A stretch of 10,117 nt of DNA, from NCBI GenBank assembly GCA_019247395.1, contig JAFAOZ010000235.1, forward strand, positions 1 through 10,117. The letters are read 5' to 3'. This document shows positions 7,029 to 10,117 of the stretch, piece by piece; positions within the stretch are counted from its first letter, which is position 1, and every line of letters starts with the position of its first letter. The notes under the pieces were generated by a model. It made no database searches. It was not told the DNA's origin and saw only the letters and a program-made list of their open reading frames with translations. Made by a program: the position numbers and the translations under genes. Source of the DNA: Vulcanimicrobiota bacterium (lineage in GTDB: Bacteria; Vulcanimicrobiota; Vulcanimicrobiia; Vulcanimicrobiales; Vulcanimicrobiaceae).

Positions 7029-7842
7029 GCTCTTCGAGATCGTCCCCAACATTTCGGAAGGACGCGATGCGGCGACCGTCGCGGCGGCGCGCGCGGCGGT
7101 CGAAAAGGCCGGTGCGCGATTGCTCGACTGGAGCAGCGACGCGGTGCATCACCGCAGCGTCCTGACGATCGTCGGCGGCGCCGAAGCGGTGCTCGAGGCC
7201 GCAGTCGCGCTTGCGGGCGTGGCGCTCGACCGCATCGATCTGCGCGGCCATCGCGGCGTTCATCCGCGCATCGGCTCGCTCGACGTGCTGCCCTTCGTGC
7301 CGCTCGAGGATGCGATGCTGGAAGAGGCCGTGGCCCTCGCGCATCGGGCGGGGGCCGCGATTTGGAACCGCTGGCGCATCCCTTCCTTCTATTATGGCGC
7401 CGCGGCGCGGCAACCGGAGCGCCTTCTCTTGCCGGATATTCGACGCAACGCAGCATGGCTACCCGATGAAGGCGACGTGCAGCGGCACGTCAGCGCGGGC
7501 GCTATTGCAATCGGTGCACGTGACGTTTTGATTGCCTTCAACGTGGAGCTTGCGACCAACAATCTGGCGGCGGCACGCGAGATCGCGCTCGCCATTCGGG
7601 AGCGCAACGGCGGCTTGCGCTCGCTTCGAGCGCTTGCGTTTCCGCGCGGCGACGATCGCGTGCAGGTCTCGCTGAACGTCACGGATTACCTTGCAACGCC
7701 GCTCTATCGCGTCGTCGAGCTGGTCGCGCAACTTGCCGCCGAACGCGGAGTAGAGGTCTATGGCTGCGAGCTGGTCGGTTGCCTTCCTTCGGCGGCGGTC
7801 GAATCCGCCGCCGCATATTATTTAGGAGTTACCACAATTTGA
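7021..7842 (+). CDS. ftcD: Glutamate formimidoyltransferase (FtcD N-terminal type), short form
   Basis: The family transfers the formimino group between N-formimino-glutamate and tetrahydrofolate, in histidine breakdown or one-carbon supply. From TTG 7021 it is 273 aa, with only the transferase part and no cyclodeaminase domain. Family motifs: VPNISEGRD (8-16), HHRSVLTIVGG (43-53), the active-site region GHRGVHPRIGSLDVLPFVP (76-94) with H77 and H81, AIAIGARDVLIAFNVEL (161-177), NGGLRSLRAL (196-205), QVSLNVTDY (215-223) and CELVGCLPSAAV (249-260). The segment after PERLLLPDIRR (132-142) appears shorter than the usual charged, GEYEGL-like stretch, consistent with a length below the common 300 or so. 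TTG 7021 overlaps the radA stop by eight bases and lacks a clear ribosome binding site, so coupling is likely. No histidine-utilisation gene is nearby, so the pathway role is uncertain. Confidence 0.88.
   Translation: MAKLFEIVPNISEGRDAATVAAARAAVEKAGARLLDWSSDAVHHRSVLTIVGGAEAVLEAAVALAGVALDRIDLRGHRGVHPRIGSLDVLPFVPLEDAMLEEAVALAHRAGAAIWNRWRIPSFYYGAAARQPERLLLPDIRRNAAWLPDEGDVQRHVSAGAIAIGARDVLIAFNVELATNNLAAAREIALAIRERNGGLRSLRALAFPRGDDRVQVSLNVTDYLATPLYRVVELVAQLAAERGVEVYGCELVGCLPSAAVESAAAYYLGVTTI
7824..7828 (+). promoter_or_regulatory. Ribosome binding site of the M16 peptidase
   Basis: AGGAG inside the last codons of ftcD, ten bases before TTG 7839. It is 46 bases from the alternative ATG 7875, which itself has no usable Shine-Dalgarno at proper distance. 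This argues for the TTG start. Confidence 0.5.
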
Positions 7843-10117
7843 CACGCCCCTTCGACTCACTCCGTTCGCTCAGGATGACACAGGCGGTATTGCTCTTTGT
7901 GTCACTGCTCGCAGTTCCGGTCGCAGCCGCGGCGCAGGGCGGACCGGGCGACGGCGGCATTTACGCGACGACGCTGCAGAATGGTTTACGCGTCATCGTC
8001 GTCGAGGACCACGCTGCCCCGGTGGTTCAAAGCTCCGTCTGGTACGGCTTCGGGTCGCTGCAGGAGACACCCGGTAAAACGGGGCTCGCGCACGCTCTGG
8101 AACATATGATGTTCCGCGGTACGCCGGAAATTTCAGCGGGCGGCTTGGACGACGTCACGGCGCGGCTCGGCGCCCAGATGAACGCCGAGACGAGCTACGA
8201 CTACACGCAGTTTTATCTCGAGATGCCGGCCGACAAACTCGACGTAGCACTCTATACCGATTCGGACCGCATGCAGCACGCGGCCCTTCGAGCCGCGGAT
8301 TGGGCGATCGAACGCAATGCCGTGCTCAACGAGATCGACGGCGACGCAAGCTCGCCGTTCTTCAACCTTCTCTCGCGCGTTCGCGCCGCTGCATTTCCGA
8401 ATCAGCCGGCCGGCCGCACACCGCTCGGCAGCCGCGAGGACGTCGTGCGCGCGACGGCAGCCGATATTCGAAGATACTACGAGCAATGGTACGCGCCGAA
8501 CAACGCGACGCTCGTGGTCACGGGTGACGTCAACCACACATCGGTCTTCGGCAAGGCGCAACGCTACTTCGGCTCGATCCCCTCAAAGAGGCTGCCGGCG
8601 AAGGCGAAGCTGAATCCGGAGCCGTCGAGCGGGCAGCACGTCGAAGCGCAGTTTCCATTTCCGTTTGAAATTCTCGATCTCGCCTATTCGATACCCGGCG
8701 ATACGCAACGCGGAGAGCCGGCGATCAGCACGATCAGCACGCTCTTGGAAAATCAGCGCTCGCCCTTCTATCGCGCGCTCGTCGAGAGCAACATTGCCTT
8801 AGCGATCGAGGCCAACGCCGACACGCAGCTGCGGGGCGGCTTGCTGCACGTCTTCATCATCCTCAATCCCGGCCGCACCGCGAGCGAAGCGCAAGCGGTT
8901 TTTCAAGCGACGATGAACTCGGTACTGGCCAACGGGCTCGACCCCGACTTGGTGGTCGCGGCCAAGCGCATGACCATTGCGGAACGTCTCTATGCCGCGG
9001 ACAGCATCGATGGAATCGGCGGACTGGCCGGATATACGTACGCCATCGTCGGCGAGAAGCTCTCCGATGAAGATTCGCGCCTCGATGCGCTCACCGAGGC
9101 GGATTTAATTGCCGCCGCGCGCACGTACTTGAGCCGGCCTACCGTCGTCGGACATCTCTCGCCGAACGAAAGCCCGCCGCGCGGCAACTCGCAAAAGAGC
9201 AACGCCTCCGCAAGCGACGACTTCTCGAAACGCATTCCCAACGGCCCGATCGTCGTTCCGGCGTGGATCGCGCGCGCCGCGCGCACGCCCACGACCGCAC
9301 GCAGCGTTCTCGCGCCGGTGGAGTTCACGCTCTCCAACGGCTTGCGCGTGATCGTCCAAACCAAACGCGATCGGCCCACGTTCGTGTTGCGCGGAAAGAT
9401 CGCGTCCTCGCCGGCCTTCCAGCCTCCCGGCAAGGAGGGCATCGGACGCTTAGCGTCGGCGGTTGCGGATTACGGCAGCGCCGCGTATCCGTTTGCGCAG
9501 CGGCGCAAGGCCACCGACGAGATGGGCGCTATCGTCTCCACCGGCGACGATTTTTCGGCGCAAGGCACGAGCAGTGATTTCGATCGCATCGTGACGATTG
9601 TCGCGGACGGTGAAGAGCATCCAACCTACGCAGACCCGTGGCTCGGCATCGAACGCTCGCAGCTCGCGAATAGCCTGCAATCGGAATCGAGTATTTCCGG
9701 CGTGAAGATCGATCGCGCCTACGACCGGCTCTTACTCGCGGGCGACGATCCCACGCTGCGTCAGCCGAGCGCCCGCAGCGTCTCTGGGATCTCACGCGAG
9801 GATATGCTGACCTACACACAACGCTATTGGCGGCCGGACCTCACGACAATCGCGGTCGTCGGCAACGTTTCACCGCAGCAGGTAAGAACCGCGCTGGAAT
9901 CGGCCTTCGGCGGCTGGGCAAACGACGGTCCGAAGCCCGATCCGCGCTTGATGCCGATGCCGGCCGCGACCAGCGGCCACGATTACATCGGTACGGCGGC
10001 GAACCAGGTTTACATTCGGCTGGGGCAGCCGGCGATCTCGCGATCGAACTCCGACTACGACACGTTTCTCGTTCTCAACCAAATTCTCGGCGGCAGCGGC
10101 GCGTACGAGTCGCGGTT
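7839..10117 (+). CDS. Exported M16 (insulinase-like) zinc metallopeptidase, C-terminus cut by window edge
   Basis: An open frame runs from 7839 to the window edge (759 codons), so the 3' end is missing. TTG 7839 overlaps the ftcD TGA (TTGA). It gives a signal peptide with a basic n-region (R3, R9, R12), the hydrophobic core AVLLFVSLLAVPVA, and a probable cleavage after AAA at about residue 32. ATG 7875 is the alternative, but the n-region would then carry no basic residue. The first M16 lobe (about 40-260) has the inverted zinc motif HALEH (H85, E88, H89) and the distal ligand E165 in ERNAVLNEID, 76 residues later, so it should be catalytic. The second lobe starts near 494 (VEFTLSNGLRVIV). 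There the zinc motif is replaced by GIGRLASAVADYG, so it is a non-catalytic partner lobe. This fits fused bacterial M16B-type peptidases, probably periplasmic. The substrate is unknown. Confidence 0.92.
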   Translation, partial: MTRPFDSLRSLRMTQAVLLFVSLLAVPVAAAAQGGPGDGGIYATTLQNGLRVIVVEDHAAPVVQSSVWYGFGSLQETPGKTGLAHALEHMMFRGTPEISAGGLDDVTARLGAQMNAETSYDYTQFYLEMPADKLDVALYTDSDRMQHAALRAADWAIERNAVLNEIDGDASSPFFNLLSRVRAAAFPNQPAGRTPLGSREDVVRATAADIRRYYEQWYAPNNATLVVTGDVNHTSVFGKAQRYFGSIPSKRLPAKAKLNPEPSSGQHVEAQFPFPFEILDLAYSIPGDTQRGEPAISTISTLLENQRSPFYRALVESNIALAIEANADTQLRGGLLHVFIILNPGRTASEAQAVFQATMNSVLANGLDPDLVVAAKRMTIAERLYAADSIDGIGGLAGYTYAIVGEKLSDEDSRLDALTEADLIAAARTYLSRPTVVGHLSPNESPPRGNSQKSNASASDDFSKRIPNGPIVVPAWIARAARTPTTARSVLAPVEFTLSNGLRVIVQTKRDRPTFVLRGKIASSPAFQPPGKEGIGRLASAVADYGSAAYPFAQRRKATDEMGAIVSTGDDFSAQGTSSDFDRIVTIVADGEEHPTYADPWLGIERSQLANSLQSESSISGVKIDRAYDRLLLAGDDPTLRQPSARSVSGISREDMLTYTQRYWRPDLTTIAVVGNVSPQQVRTALESAFGGWANDGPKPDPRLMPMPAATSGHDYIGTAANQVYIRLGQPAISRSNSDYDTFLVLNQILGGSGAYESR
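7848..7880 (-). repeat. Dispersed repeat copy C, in the signal-peptide region of the M16 peptidase
   Basis: On the minus strand it reads TGTCATCCTGAGCG (7880-7867), a middle of eight bases (AACGGAGT), then GAGTCGAAGGG (7858-7848). It has the same orientation as copies A and B, but is antisense to the peptidase gene in which it lies. In the peptidase frame it encodes PFDSLRSLRMT, residues 4-14 from TTG 7839, and it contains the alternative ATG 7875. Confidence 0.75.

Noticed and set aside
6715..7842. ftcD starting far upstream within radA
   Set aside because: Residues before TTG 7021 are a shadow of radA without homology; the family motif VPNISEGRD begins just after 7021.
7875..7877. ATG 7875 as start of the M16 peptidase
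   Set aside because: Possible but less likely: there is no Shine-Dalgarno at proper distance, and the signal peptide would lack a positive n-region. TTG 7839 has both and overlaps the preceding stop.
8724..8743. Small tandem repeat (Ile-Ser-Thr codons repeated)
   Set aside because: Only two units within the peptidase coding frame; chance-level codon repetition.

Overview
The window looks like a GC-rich bacterial chromosome segment with densely packed housekeeping and envelope genes. Almost every base is coding. I see no phage, IS, CRISPR or RNA genes. A lipoprotein with NHL/SMP-30-like repeats, frequent GTG/TTG starts, and the repeat family described below are compatible with an uncultured soil lineage such as Eremiobacterota (WPS-2). 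That placement is an inference from impression, not from a phylogenetic test.

Layout. Two gene blocks diverge from one short intergenic region (5589-5705). The left block reads on the minus strand, in transcription order: an NHL-like lipoprotein (4536-5588), cytidylate kinase cmk (3856-4539), 1-acylglycerol-3-phosphate acyltransferase plsC (3237-3842), the MEP-pathway reductase ispH (2411-3250), a type-I geranylgeranyl-diphosphate-synthase-like prenyltransferase (1429-2409), and a polytopic GT-C glycosyltransferase cut by the window edge (1-1428). Junctions are overlaps or gaps of 0-13 nt, so this is very probably one operon. The theme is lipid and envelope supply: CMP recycling, phosphatidate synthesis, C5 isoprenoid units, polyprenyl chains, and a polyprenyl-dependent type of sugar transferase. 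The cmk-plsC-ispH core is a well-known cluster in Firmicutes and elsewhere.

The right block reads on the plus strand: radA (5706-7028), a short glutamate formimidoyltransferase ftcD-like gene (7021-7842), and an exported M16 zinc peptidase cut by the right edge (7839-10117). All three overlap by 4-8 nt.

The most unusual signal is a short dispersed repeat, present in three copies in the same orientation, with conserved ends (TGTCAYCCTGRGC ... GAGTCGAAG on the minus strand) and a variable middle. Each copy lies in a functional part of a gene. Copy A is an in-frame insertion in a loop of the glycosyltransferase. Copy B provides the stop codon of cmk and the Shine-Dalgarno and first base of the start codon of plsC. 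Copy C encodes the basic n-region of the peptidase signal peptide. A second oddity is that cmk has no ATG, GTG or TTG upstream of its P-loop; the best start is an ATA overlapping the stop of the preceding gene.
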